42,572 nt of DNA from an uncultured Woeseiaceae bacterium (GTDB lineage: Bacteria > Pseudomonadota > Gammaproteobacteria > Steroidobacterales > Woeseiaceae), in assembly GCA_905182415.1 (NCBI GenBank), contig CAJJBK010000055.1, positions 1-42,572 of the forward strand, given 5' to 3'. The first letter of the stretch is position 1. Every line of letters begins with the position of its first letter. Below, piece after piece: positions 8,404 through 16,978 of this stretch. The translations under genes were made by a program, and so were the position numbers. The notes beneath the pieces were generated by a model. The model made no database searches. It was not told the DNA's origin and saw nothing but the letters and a program-made list of their open reading frames with translations.

Positions 8404-9668
8404 TAGCTAAAAATTCCCTTCATCATGAAGAAGAATATTATAGATAGTCCAGCTCCAACTGGTAATGTCACGAGCCAGGATAGAAAGATTCTGCCAACCA
8501 CATTTAAATCAATAGCTGAAAGCCCTCTTGCAAGCCCTACACCAAGAACTGCCCCTACCAATGTATGAGTAGTTGATATTGGAAGTCCGGTTCCAGAGGC
8601 AAGAACAACAGTCGTTGCAGCAGCAAGTTCTGCAGCAAAGCCACGACTAGGTGTGAGCTCAGTAATATTTTTGCCAATTGTTTCTATGACTTTGTAACCG
8701 AGCATTGCTAATCCTGCAATAATACCTATACCACCAACCAGTAGGATCCACCAAGGCATGGTAGATTTGGATGCAATTTCACCTCCCGATTGAACAACAC
8801 TAACTATAGCTGCAAGCGGACCTACCGCATTTGCAACATCATTTGAACCGTGAGCAAAAGCCATCGCACAAGCCGTAAATATCATTAAAACGGCAAATAC
8901 TCGCTCCACACCATCAAATGTAACATCACCTCTTTGTTGCGAAATATTTTTAACTCTTTTGAGAAGTAAAGATCCTAAAAGAGCAATTGCAACACCAATT
9001 AAAATTGAGTATTGCAAACTTTCTGTGAAATTTAGATCTAATCCTACGTGCTTTAGACCTTTTAATAAGGTAACCATTGAAATAACAAAACCAACTAAAA
9101 ACATATATGCGGGTACATATTTTTTGGCATTTCGGAAAGGGTCATCGGTATTTAATATTAGATGTTGTACTGTTCTGAATATCAAAAAAGAAATTGTTCC
9201 TGCCATCAAAGGTGAGACGATCCAACTTGAAACTATAGATATTACTTTGTCCCAACTGACAGCATCAACACTAATTCCTACAGCAGCAAAACCGACAATT
9301 GCTCCAACAATAGAGTGAGTTGTAGAAACGGGCCAGCCATTATAGGAAGCAATAAGTAACCATGATCCGGCCGCTAACAATGAAGCAAGCATTCCGAATA
9401 CTAATAATTCTGGTGTATCTGCCAATAAAGATGGATCAATAATTCCTTTTCTTATGGTTGATGTAACCTCTCCACCCGCTAAATAAGCACCAGCAAATTC
9501 AAATATACAAGCAACTAGGATAGCTTGGGAGAGGGTTAAAGCTCTTGCGCCAACGGAAGTACCCATTGCATTTGCAACATCGTTAGCACCAATACCCCAA
9601 GCCATAAAAAAACCAAATACACATCCACTAATAAGTAGATAAGGTCCATAATTAATGATTATATCCAT
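8403..9668 (-). CDS. pit: Low-affinity inorganic phosphate transporter, PiT family
   Basis: A 421-residue polytopic inner-membrane protein with the two inverted PiT signatures: GANDVANAMGTSVGA (about residues 27-41) and HGSNDVANAVGPLAA (about 273-287). Each is followed by a PVSTTH or PISTTH motif (GWPVSTTHSIVGAIVG and GLPISTTHTLVGAVLG). It imports phosphate coupled to cations. A good ribosome binding site (AAGGA) precedes the ATG. It lies 17 bases downstream of the DUF47 gene and overlaps the porin start. Genes encoding DUF47 proteins are classic partners of pit. The Pho-box array upstream of the operon suggests control by PhoB, unlike the constitutive pitA of E. coli. Confidence 0.95.
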   Translation of the reverse strand: MDIIINYGPYLLISGCVFGFFMAWGIGANDVANAMGTSVGARALTLSQAILVACIFEFAGAYLAGGEVTSTIRKGIIDPSLLADTPELLVFGMLASLLAAGSWLLIASYNGWPVSTTHSIVGAIVGFAAVGISVDAVSWDKVISIVSSWIVSPLMAGTISFLIFRTVQHLILNTDDPFRNAKKYVPAYMFLVGFVISMVTLLKGLKHVGLDLNFTESLQYSILIGVAIALLGSLLLKRVKNISQQRGDVTFDGVERVFAVLMIFTACAMAFAHGSNDVANAVGPLAAIVSVVQSGGEIASKSTMPWWILLVGGIGIIAGLAMLGYKVIETIGKNITELTPSRGFAAELAAATTVVLASGTGLPISTTHTLVGAVLGVGLARGLSAIDLNVVGRIFLSWLVTLPVGAGLSIIFFFMMKGIFS

Positions 9669-9685
9669 TTACATTTTTCCTTTTT

Positions 9686-10357
9686 TTAGCGTGAGGCAAT
9701 AAGAGAAATTCGATGACCAATTTGTTCTGCAATATCTGCAAGTTCTCCAATCTTATTAATAACGCTATATAAGAACATTACGTTAATTGGTGGTAGGTCT
9801 TTTTCAATATCAAATAGTTGTGTTCTGAGTATGATTTCAGTTTCATCACAGCGATCTTCAAGGGAGTCTAATTGACGAATTAATTTTTGCATTTCTTCAG
9901 CAGCATTACCGCCAAAAGCGAATTGGAATAATTCATCGATTTGATTGGTAGCGTTAGAAGCAACTTTGCATATTTCAGCTGCTTCTGCAGCAAATTGCAT
10001 AAAAGTCACTGATATTTCAGAGGGAATTTCCATTCTTCTGCCAATCATTAGGCCTGAAATACCTTTAATTGTATTCGGAATCTCATCGGCACGTTTTACA
10101 AGCTCTAATACATCTTCTCTTGGAACCGATAAAAAAATACTTTTAGGAACAAGCCCTCTTGCTTCAGCCTTCAGAGCATCTGCATCATGCTCAAGATCAA
10201 CAATTTTTTTTCGGGATTGAGTTGCTCTATCCCAGTCCATATTTACTACAGATTCAAGGAAAGTCATTAATTCAGCTGCGCTTTCATTGGCTTTTTCCAT
10301 GTGTTTTTGGATAGGGCCAAATGGCGATTTTGTAATTAAATCAGAAATTCTGTCCAT
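9686..10357 (-). CDS. DUF47 / PhoU-like Pit accessory protein
   Basis: A 223-residue all-helical protein of the DUF47 (TIGR00153) family, related to PhoU. Such proteins are thought to regulate the adjacent PiT transporter. Characteristic features are PFGPIQKHMEKANESA near the start, DLEHDADALKAEARG (about 50-65), and a C-terminal helix EIADIAEQIGHRIS-like with conserved acidic and His residues. The start is set by the ribosome binding site: AAGGA at 10366-10370 lies eight bases before the ATG at 10357. The upstream ATG at 10366 overlaps that site and is unlikely. It is the first gene of the operon DUF47-pit-porin and stands 65-80 bases downstream of the Pho-box array. Confidence 0.92.
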   Translation of the reverse strand: MDRISDLITKSPFGPIQKHMEKANESAAELMTFLESVVNMDWDRATQSRKKIVDLEHDADALKAEARGLVPKSIFLSVPREDVLELVKRADEIPNTIKGISGLMIGRRMEIPSEISVTFMQFAAEAAEICKVASNATNQIDELFQFAFGGNAAEEMQKLIRQLDSLEDRCDETEIILRTQLFDIEKDLPPINVMFLYSVINKIGELADIAEQIGHRISLIASR

Positions 10358-10421
10358 ATTTATCATCCTTAGTGGTTAAATTAGCACTTGGTTAAAGCGT
10401 TGATTATTTTTTTAAAATAGG

Positions 10422-10427
10422 ATTATG
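10422..10427 (-). promoter_or_regulatory. Predicted -10 element of the DUF47-pit-porin promoter
   Basis: The minus strand reads CATAAT, five of six matches to the sigma-70 -10 consensus. It lies exactly ten bases downstream of the last Pho-box half-site, the same spacing as in E. coli PhoB-dependent promoters such as phoA. There the Pho box takes the place of the -35 element. Confidence 0.6.
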
Positions 10428-10436
10428 AACTATCAA

Positions 10437-10476
10437 TGTGACAGTTTTGTGACGCTCGTGTAACGTTTCTGTAATT
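10437..10476 (-). promoter_or_regulatory. Tandem Pho-box array (PhoB operator)
   Basis: Four repeats of a seven-base unit recur with an exact 11-base period. On the plus strand they begin at 10437 (TGTGACA), 10448 (TGTGACG), 10459 (TGTAACG) and 10470 (TGTAATT). On the minus strand the 18 bases at 10438-10455 match the E. coli Pho box (CTGTCAT, 4 bases, CTGTCAC) at 15 of 18 positions. The two distal repeats are weaker. The array fills the gap between the end of phoR and the DUF47 start and faces the DUF47-pit-porin operon. PhoB binding is inferred from this match, the helical phasing and the adjacent phoB gene. Confidence 0.82.
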
Positions 10477-11561
10477 TATTTGGAGGGTAAATTAAGAGTG
10501 AACCAGAAAATAGTTCCATTGGGATGTGCTGACTCATTACCAATTGACCCACCCATTAGATTTACTAAATTTTTTACTATCGCCAGGCCAAGGCCAACCC
10601 CGGAAGTAGATATAAATTGCTCAGATTTTAGCCGATAAAAACGTTCAAATACTCTTTCTCTTGATTTGGGTGGAATTCCTATACCTCGATCTTCAATTTC
10701 AAACTTGACTTTAGTACCCATATTCTTTGAACGGATTGAAATATTTGTACGCTCATTATTTGGACTATATTTTATGGCATTATCTAGTAAATTAGTCACT
10801 ACTTGCCTAAAAGCTTCTTCATCTATAATCACTTCTAGATTATCATTGACATCAATCTTTATTTCAGCCGAAGTATAGTTTTCAGATATATCTTTGACAA
10901 TTTTTTCAATTATTTTTTTTGGATTTACAGTTCTCATATCAAGAGAATATTCTCCTGACTCTATAGTTGCTAGATTAAGAATATCTGAAAGTAAGTAAGT
11001 TAGTTTTTCAGAATTTTTTAAAATTGCAGATGAGAATTTTTTAGCTGTATCATGATCTTTTAATGCTCCATCTAATAAACTTTCAGCATTTGCCCTTATA
11101 ACACTTAAAGGTGTCCTTAACTCATGTGAGATATTTGCGATGAAATCTCTACGCATTGATTCAAGTTTATGTATTCTGGTGGAGTTCGTTAGAAGTACTA
11201 AAATTTCTTGGGTATTTTCTTCTAATGATAGGCTAGCTAGGAATGTCATTCCACCTGATTTAGGGCCATTAATTTCTTCAACTAAATTATTAGTATTTTT
11301 AACTCTTCTAATTAAACTATTTAATTCGTGTGATCCCAGAATTTCTATGTAAGAGCATCCTAATGCTGCATTTGAAATATTGAGAAAGTTCATGCATGCA
11401 GTGTTTATTTCTGAGATACAACCTGTCTTATCAATAACCATAAACCCAACATTCATATGACTTAATACTGACGAGAGATCCCTTGAGCTTGCCTTAGTTG
11501 CTACTTCTGCGGAAAGTCTTTTTTTTGGAGTATTGTTTTTTTGGCCGGAAAAAAATTTCAT
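10476..11561 (-). CDS. phoR: Phosphate-regulon sensor histidine kinase, no membrane segment
   Basis: A 361-residue histidine kinase partner of PhoB. A PAS domain (about 28-130) precedes a HisKA domain with phosphoacceptor His146 in ISHELRTPLSV, and a HATPase_c domain with the N-box NLLDNAIKYS (257-266), DRGIGIP (291-297), FERFYR and GVGLGLAIVK. The phoB overlap (ATGA at 11558-11561), the PAS-kinase order and the following phosphate operon support PhoR. Unlike E. coli PhoR, the N-terminus (MKFFSGQKNNTPKKRLSAEV) has no hydrophobic transmembrane segment, and the phoB overlap leaves little room for a longer start. The kinase therefore looks cytoplasmic or held at the membrane by a partner. Confidence 0.88.
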   Translation of the reverse strand: MKFFSGQKNNTPKKRLSAEVATKASSRDLSSVLSHMNVGFMVIDKTGCISEINTACMNFLNISNAALGCSYIEILGSHELNSLIRRVKNTNNLVEEINGPKSGGMTFLASLSLEENTQEILVLLTNSTRIHKLESMRRDFIANISHELRTPLSVIRANAESLLDGALKDHDTAKKFSSAILKNSEKLTYLLSDILNLATIESGEYSLDMRTVNPKKIIEKIVKDISENYTSAEIKIDVNDNLEVIIDEEAFRQVVTNLLDNAIKYSPNNERTNISIRSKNMGTKVKFEIEDRGIGIPPKSRERVFERFYRLKSEQFISTSGVGLGLAIVKNLVNLMGGSIGNESAHPNGTIFWFTLNLPSK

Positions 11562-12250
11562 AACAGTTTTTTGTAGTTTAATCGGTAACCAATAGATCTA
11601 ACAGTTTCTATATTTTTAGAAAATTCGCCTAGTTTTGATCGAAGTCTTTTTATATGAGTATCAAGGGTACGTGTAGTTATATCTGCATTGTAGCCCCAGA
11701 TTTTATATAATAAAGTTTCTCTGCTATGAGCTTTTCCATTATGTCTAGCCAAGTAATGGATAAGTTTAAATTCTTTTGCTGTTAAATTTATTTCATTTTC
11801 ATTCAATAATATTCTGTGCGATTCGATATCAATATGCAGATTTCCGATTGTAATATTGTCTTTAGGCTGAGTATTTTTATTTCTTTTTAATAATGCTGAC
11901 ACTCTGAGTGAGAGCTCTCTTAGGCTGAATGGTTTCACTAGGTAATCATCGGCTCCTATTTCAAGACCTGATATTCTATCAATCTCCTCTCCTTTGGCAG
12001 TGAGTATTAAAACTAGTATATCGCGATGCTTTGGATTATTTTTTATGTGCTTACAAACATCCAGGCCCGAGATATCAGGTAGCATTAAATCTAGTATCAC
12101 TATATCTGGCGGATCACCTGCTTCAATAATTTTGATTGCCTTGCCCCCCAATGAAGCTAAAGTTACTTGGTAGCCTTCATTTGTAAAATTATATTGAAGG
12201 GTTGAGAGAAGATCAGCTTCATCTTCAACAATTAGAATGTGAGATTTCAT
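11558..12250 (-). CDS. phoB: Phosphate-regulon response regulator
   Basis: A 230-residue OmpR/PhoB-type regulator. The receiver domain has the acidic pair at ED(9-10), phosphoacceptor Asp54 in VILDLMLPD, Thr84 in LILTAKGEE and Lys106 in YLVKPFS. The C-terminal winged helix runs from about 130 to 228 (LTAKEFKLIHYLARH, ITTRTLDTHIKRLRSKLG, VRSIGYRL). Together with phoR it forms an operon with a four-base overlap. The Pho-box array two genes downstream is its probable target. I did not find a convincing Pho box in its own 146-base upstream region, so autoregulation is not shown. Confidence 0.93.
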   Translation of the reverse strand: MKSHILIVEDEADLLSTLQYNFTNEGYQVTLASLGGKAIKIIEAGDPPDIVILDLMLPDISGLDVCKHIKNNPKHRDILVLILTAKGEEIDRISGLEIGADDYLVKPFSLRELSLRVSALLKRNKNTQPKDNITIGNLHIDIESHRILLNENEINLTAKEFKLIHYLARHNGKAHSRETLLYKIWGYNADITTRTLDTHIKRLRSKLGEFSKNIETVRSIGYRLNYKKLL

Positions 12251-12396
12251 AGGCTACTTTTGGGCTTTCATGGAATTAATTTTTTTAAGCTCAGATTGAT
12301 TGATATATAACATCTTAACTGTTTAATTTTATGGCATAAACCGATATTTTATGTAAGCATATATATAGTGACTAATAATAAATAAAGTAATTTGCA

Positions 12397-12693
12397 ATGC
12401 TAGAAAATTTAGCTAGAAAAATTCAGGAAGCGGTTAGTAAAAAAGAACCATTTGGCTTTACCGTCCGTTTTGATTTAGATGACGATGAAAGTATTTTTGT
12501 TAATGCCAAATTAGATCCAATTGAGGTATTAGAAGTAAAAGATCCAGCAGATACAGTTTTTAAATTAAGCAAAGCTAATTTAGATGCTATGCTTGATGGA
12601 AAGTTATCACCCATGAGTGCTTATATTACCGGCAAGATGAAAATTGAAGGTGACATGACTAAAGCTATGCAATTAAGCTCATTGTTTGGTTAA
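12397..12693 (+). CDS. SCP2 sterol-carrier domain protein
   Basis: A 98-residue protein made of a single SCP2 lipid-binding domain. It shows the typical order of an N-terminal helix, central strands (FTVRFDLDDDESIFVNAKL), DTVFKLSKANLDAMLDGKLSPMSAYITGKMKIEGD and a final helix TKAMQLSSLF. The K(LM)KIEGD segment is characteristic of bacterial SCP2 proteins. They probably bind acyl-CoA or other lipids. The gene is divergent from phoB and its stop overlaps the convergent glutamine-synthetase-like gene by four bases. Confidence 0.9.
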   Translation: MLENLARKIQEAVSKKEPFGFTVRFDLDDDESIFVNAKLDPIEVLEVKDPADTVFKLSKANLDAMLDGKLSPMSAYITGKMKIEGDMTKAMQLSSLFG

Positions 12694-14081
12694 ACTGATC
12701 GTAAATAATAACTGTAGTCAATATCACTGATATTATGATTGAATTCTGACTCCTCGAAACGCCTATTAGCTACAAAAGTCTTGCAAAACTCCTCTCCTAG
12801 GTAAGTTGGCAGTACCTTGTTGTTTTCAAACTCATCAATAGCTCTATTCCATCGATTTGGGATTTTTTGATTGAGTGATATTACTTCGCCTTCTTTGACC
12901 ATTTCTCCGGGGTCACATTTATGCGTTATTCCGTAATGAATTCCTGAGAGTATTGCTGCTGTAGCCAAATATGGGTTTGCATCTGCACCAGAAACACGAT
13001 GCTCGAATCGTAAATTTTTCTCATCTGAAATTGGAATACGTAATGAAACATTGCGATGATTTGGGCCCCAATTAGGCTCTACTGGTGCAAACATTTCTGG
13101 TCTTAATCGTCGATATGAATTGGCATTAGGTGCAAAAATAGCTGTTGCAGCCCTCATTGTCTCCTTGAGTCCACCTATGGCATACCTTAGGTTTTCAGAA
13201 TAAGGAGGTTGAGTTAGTTTTTTGTTATTTTGCGAGAAATAGTTATTATCATCTTGATCAACCAGACTCATATGAACATGTAAGCCAGAACCAGATTCTT
13301 CGGCAAATGGTTTAGCCATAAAACAAGCGACAAGACCGTGTTGGCGAGCAATCGCTTTAATTGCTCTTTTTAAGAGTATGGCATGGTCACAGGCTAATAG
13401 AGGATCATCAATATGATGCAGGTTAATTTCAAATTGAGCAGGTGCATATTCTGAAATAGCAGTACCTGCAGGAATATTCTGCTTTTCACAGACCGCATAA
13501 AGATCATTCAAAAAGCCTTCAATATCCCAAAGATCATCAGGGTGATAGCATTGTGGTCCGGGTTGAGGTCTACCCACACCAGGAATTAAAGAAGTTTTTG
13601 GAGTGGGTCGATCAGTATTAGCATCCAAAAGATAAAACTCAAGTTCTGCTGCCATGACTACCTTGGGGACTATCTCTTTTATTTTTGACAAGGTTCTTTC
13701 AAGAACACCTCTAGGTTCTGCAAAAAAAGGTTTATTATTATGCTTATCATAAGAAAAAAGTGCCTGCGCTGATGGTTTTTTTGCCCATGGAATAGGTACC
13801 AAGCTTCCAGCAATTATATGAGCACCAGTGTCGGGATCTCCATCATCAGCAGACCATTTTATACCTGGTATTGTTTGTCCTAGAGTATCTAATAAAACTG
13901 CACTTCCAGGAATAGAGAAGCCATCCCTAAAAATACTTTCAAATTCATTAGAGCGAATACGTTTTCCACGAATCACTCCATTTATATCGCCAATTATGAT
14001 TTCCATTTCCTGTGTATCAGGAAATTTTTTCATATATTCATTCAATTCATTTAGATTAGATTCTTGAGAAATTTTACTCAT
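12690..14081 (-). CDS. Glutamine synthetase-family gamma-glutamylpolyamine synthetase (first copy)
   Basis: A 463-residue enzyme of the glutamine synthetase fold in the PuuA/PauA branch. Metal- and ATP-site motifs are AAELEFYLLD (about 144-153), EYAPAQFEINLHH (211-223), SGSGLHVHMSL (263-273), NSYRRLRPEM (321-330) and the HRVSGADANPYLA segment. It probably ligates glutamate to an amine such as putrescine, spermidine or another monoamine. It shares a regulatory gap with the divergent iclR gene, which carries the palindromic operator. A second, clearly different PuuA-like gene lies at 18.6 kb, so the two may serve different amines, as the multiple PauA proteins of Pseudomonas do. Which substrate each uses cannot be read from sequence. 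Confidence 0.85.
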   Translation of the reverse strand: MSKISQESNLNELNEYMKKFPDTQEMEIIIGDINGVIRGKRIRSNEFESIFRDGFSIPGSAVLLDTLGQTIPGIKWSADDGDPDTGAHIIAGSLVPIPWAKKPSAQALFSYDKHNNKPFFAEPRGVLERTLSKIKEIVPKVVMAAELEFYLLDANTDRPTPKTSLIPGVGRPQPGPQCYHPDDLWDIEGFLNDLYAVCEKQNIPAGTAISEYAPAQFEINLHHIDDPLLACDHAILLKRAIKAIARQHGLVACFMAKPFAEESGSGLHVHMSLVDQDDNNYFSQNNKKLTQPPYSENLRYAIGGLKETMRAATAIFAPNANSYRRLRPEMFAPVEPNWGPNHRNVSLRIPISDEKNLRFEHRVSGADANPYLATAAILSGIHYGITHKCDPGEMVKEGEVISLNQKIPNRWNRAIDEFENNKVLPTYLGEEFCKTFVANRRFEESEFNHNISDIDYSYYLRSV

Positions 14082-14160
14082 AAGACGCTCATATAATATT
14101 ATTTAACTAATTTATTGTATCAGAATATATGATTGGATCGGATCACTTATATGTGTATTA

Positions 14161-14191
14161 TCATAATATGAAATTTATAATCATATTATGA
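14161..14191. promoter_or_regulatory. Palindromic operator, copy 1 (probable IclR site)
   Basis: Two 11-base arms, TCATAATATGA (14161-14171) and TCATATTATGA (14181-14191), are perfect reverse complements separated by nine A/T bases. Each arm is itself TCAT-3 bases-ATGA, so the site contains four half-sites with arm centres 20 bases apart. This suits a dimer-of-dimers regulator such as IclR. It ends seven bases before the iclR start codon and lies in the gap shared with the divergent synthetase gene. A nearly identical site precedes the operon at 20.0 kb. Confidence 0.72.
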
Positions 14192-14198
14192 GTAAAAA

Positions 14199-14954
14199 AT
14201 GAGAAAAACAACTGCTCCAAAAGGAGCACAAGCTGCTCTTCGTGCAATTCGCCTACTCAAGTTATTTACTATTGTGAAACCTGAGTTATCTTTAACGCAA
14301 GTCAGTGTATCTGCCGACCTAAACAAAACCACCGCCCATCGGTTGTTACGGGCACTTGAGAGTGAAAGTTTGGTTCAGAGAAATTCAATTACTGGTCGCT
14401 ATAGTCTTGGGGCAGGCCTCATGGCTTTAGGTGTACAAGCATTATCGAGTAGTGACTTGAGGAGAAGGGCACGACCTATTTTAAAATTACTAGCCAGAGA
14501 TACCGGCGAAACAGCACAACTAGAAGTTCCTGTTCAAGATGGTATGTTGATTTTAGATGAAGTTACAGGCCGCCATGTAGTGACTGCAACAGGAAATATT
14601 GGCACTCATTGGCCTATACATGCAACTTCTAGTGGTAAAGCTTATATGGCTTTTGATACAAATACATATGATCAATTACCAGATGCACTATCAAGCCTCA
14701 CAAAAAATACGATCTCAAGCAAGGCTTTGATGAAAGTGGAAATTGAACGAATAGTAAAACGAGGTTTTTCCGAAAGTGTTGATGAGCTAGAAACGGGTTA
14801 TAGTTGTGTCGGCATTGCTGTATTTGATGCACTTGGTAACATCCAAGGAGCTTTATCAATTGGCGGACCATCTCATCGCATGACAATGGAACGAAGAATG
14901 GAGATAGGGGCAGCATTGAAAAAAGCTTCAGGTCGCCTCAGCCCAGAGTATTAA
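14199..14954 (+). CDS. IclR-family transcriptional regulator
   Basis: A 251-residue regulator. The N-terminal winged helix-turn-helix lies at about 12-70 (LSLTQVSVSADLNKTTAHRLLRAL, YSLGAGLMALG). The C-terminal IclR effector-binding domain runs from about 80 to 250, with HATSSGKAYMAF, RGFSESVDELETGYSCVGIAVFD and ALSIGGPSHRM. It stands at the head of the polyamine region, divergent from one gamma-glutamylpolyamine-synthetase-like gene. The operator at 14161-14191 almost touches its start codon, so autoregulation is likely. The copy at 19917-19945 suggests that it also controls the main operon. A polyamine or a pathway intermediate as effector is inferred. Confidence 0.9.
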   Translation: MRKTTAPKGAQAALRAIRLLKLFTIVKPELSLTQVSVSADLNKTTAHRLLRALESESLVQRNSITGRYSLGAGLMALGVQALSSSDLRRRARPILKLLARDTGETAQLEVPVQDGMLILDEVTGRHVVTATGNIGTHWPIHATSSGKAYMAFDTNTYDQLPDALSSLTKNTISSKALMKVEIERIVKRGFSESVDELETGYSCVGIAVFDALGNIQGALSIGGPSHRMTMERRMEIGAALKKASGRLSPEY

Positions 14955-15019
14955 TTTATTTACTTGGCATGTTAATATCAAAATAGATAAGATAATTCGA
15001 CTCTAGCGAATCTAAAATA

Positions 15020-16879
15020 ATGGGGATTAACATTAAGAGATACATAATTCTGCTGATTGCTATAATGGCCTCGACCTCTTCTCATGCAATGGACGTTAAG
15101 TTATCTCAAGTTGCCTTAACGCATGTCGATACGGAAATTAATATATCCAATACAGACGCCTTTCAGTTAATTAATGTATATATCGATACTCAAAAAATAA
15201 GTGGTACAACAGATGAGTTTGGTCGTTTAGATCTGAAATTAAAATTTGATCATACTGGAAGAAAAAATCTTCGTGTTGTTGGGTCTGATCTAGATTCTAA
15301 AGATTATTATTTACGAGTTATTCCAGGTTGGATTTCTATCGCGCCGCCATTACTGGCAATCTTTATTGCATTAATATTACGCAATGTCATCCCTGCTTTG
15401 ATTGCGGGCATCTGGCTAGGTGCCACGGCACTTATATCTTTCACGCCAATGGGAATCTTTCAGGGGCTCTTAGATGGATTTCAAGTATATGTGGTAAAAG
15501 CCCTTTCCAATGAAGACCATGCGGCGATCATATTGTTTTCGATGATGATAGGTGGAATGGTTGGGATAATTACGAGAAATGGCGGCATGAATAGCATTGT
15601 GATGCTTTTGGTTAGTAGAGCTAAGACAGCAATTGGTGGTCAAGTATCGGTATGGTTGATGGGGTTAATGATATTTTTTGATGATTACAGTAATACATTG
15701 GTTGTTGGGAATACAGCCAGACCACTTACGGATCACCTCAAAATATCCAGAGAAAAATTAGCTTATATAGTTGATTCGACTGCTGCACCTGTAGTTTGTA
15801 TTGCTTTAATTACAACTTGGATTGGCTATGAGGTAGGTTTAATTGATCAAGCACTCAAAGGTATTCCTGAGCTAACAGAGCCTGCTTATACGGTTTTCTT
15901 GCATTCTATACCTTATAGTTTTTACCCTATCTTGGCTATTATCTTTGTGTTTACTGTAGCCAGAACCGGTAAAGATATGGGTCCAATGTATCATGCTGAA
16001 GTAAGAGCAAGGAAAGGACAAGTTTCGCCTGTGAATACCATGGATATGCCAGCCATACAGGGAGATAATCTAGAGGCAAAAGCGGGCGTAAAAATGCGTG
16101 CAATGAATGCATTTATTCCTATAATAGTATTAATCTTCTCATTATTGGTGGGTCTTTATGCCACCGGTGAAGGGGATACAATGACAGATATAATTGGTTC
16201 TGCAAATTCTTATACCGCGATGCTTTGGGCTTCATTATTGGGAGCCATGACAGCAGCTATAATGACCATATCCCAGAAGATATTAACCACTCATGAGACC
16301 GTTGATGCGTGGTTTGGTGGCGTGAGAGCCATGCTATTTGCCATGATTGTATTAATTTTAGCTTGGGCACTTTCCGATATAAGTATGGCGCTTAATACCG
16401 CTGATTATCTGGTTTCAATTCTGGCTGATTCTTTACCTGCTGAGATGGTTCCAGTTACGGTGTTTATTCTTTCTGCCATTACTGCATTTACAACGGGCAC
16501 GAGTTGGGGGACATTGGGAATCTTGATGCCATTGGTAGTCCCATTGTGTTGGGCGGTAATGCAAGTCAATGGTGTTGCCGATGCTGAGCATATGCATATA
16601 TTGTATTCAGCTATTGCCTGTAATCTAGCGGGTGCTGTTTGGGGAGATCACTGTTCACCAATATCTGATACAACAGTTTTATCCTCAATGGCTAGTGGCT
16701 GTGATCATATTGAACATGTTCGAACTCAAATGCCATACGCTTTATTGGTAGGTATAGTAGCGATATCGATTGGTACCATACCTGGCGCTTATGGTCTGCC
16801 ACCCATTATTTCAATTATTGTTGGTGCAATTATTTTAATTGCAGTTCTGGGATATTTTGGTCGCAGAGCTGACGAATAA
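15020..16879 (+). CDS. NhaC-family Na+/H+ antiporter-like transporter with periplasmic N-domain
   Basis: A 619-residue membrane protein. A cleavable signal (KRYIILLIAIMASTSSHA, to about residue 23) is followed by about 75 polar residues that look like a small beta-sandwich. A transporter body of ten or more hydrophobic segments starts near residue 102. NhaC-type motifs include MIFFDDYSNTLVVGN (217-231), GGMVGIITRNGGM, TTWIGYEVGLI and NLAGAVWGDHCSPISDTT. The family exchanges sodium and protons, and some members carry organic substrates. The extracytoplasmic N-domain is not part of the basic NhaC core. Its place between iclR and puuD, with no other transporter in the cluster, makes it a candidate carrier for polyamines or related amines; this is inference. 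Confidence 0.82.
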   Translation: MGINIKRYIILLIAIMASTSSHAMDVKLSQVALTHVDTEINISNTDAFQLINVYIDTQKISGTTDEFGRLDLKLKFDHTGRKNLRVVGSDLDSKDYYLRVIPGWISIAPPLLAIFIALILRNVIPALIAGIWLGATALISFTPMGIFQGLLDGFQVYVVKALSNEDHAAIILFSMMIGGMVGIITRNGGMNSIVMLLVSRAKTAIGGQVSVWLMGLMIFFDDYSNTLVVGNTARPLTDHLKISREKLAYIVDSTAAPVVCIALITTWIGYEVGLIDQALKGIPELTEPAYTVFLHSIPYSFYPILAIIFVFTVARTGKDMGPMYHAEVRARKGQVSPVNTMDMPAIQGDNLEAKAGVKMRAMNAFIPIIVLIFSLLVGLYATGEGDTMTDIIGSANSYTAMLWASLLGAMTAAIMTISQKILTTHETVDAWFGGVRAMLFAMIVLILAWALSDISMALNTADYLVSILADSLPAEMVPVTVFILSAITAFTTGTSWGTLGILMPLVVPLCWAVMQVNGVADAEHMHILYSAIACNLAGAVWGDHCSPISDTTVLSSMASGCDHIEHVRTQMPYALLVGIVAISIGTIPGAYGLPPIISIIVGAIILIAVLGYFGRRADE

Positions 16880-16978
16880 AGCAAGCTCATATTTTTCATG
16901 ATGTGATATTTCACTGAAGATTCTATTTTCTTGGGGTAGAATTGATTAAAAGTATTTATAATTTATAGGAGAGTTAAG

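Noticed and set aside
12251-12396. Pho box in front of phoB
   Set aside because: Only a half-site-like CTTACATAAAA is seen on the minus strand, without a second repeat at 11 bases.
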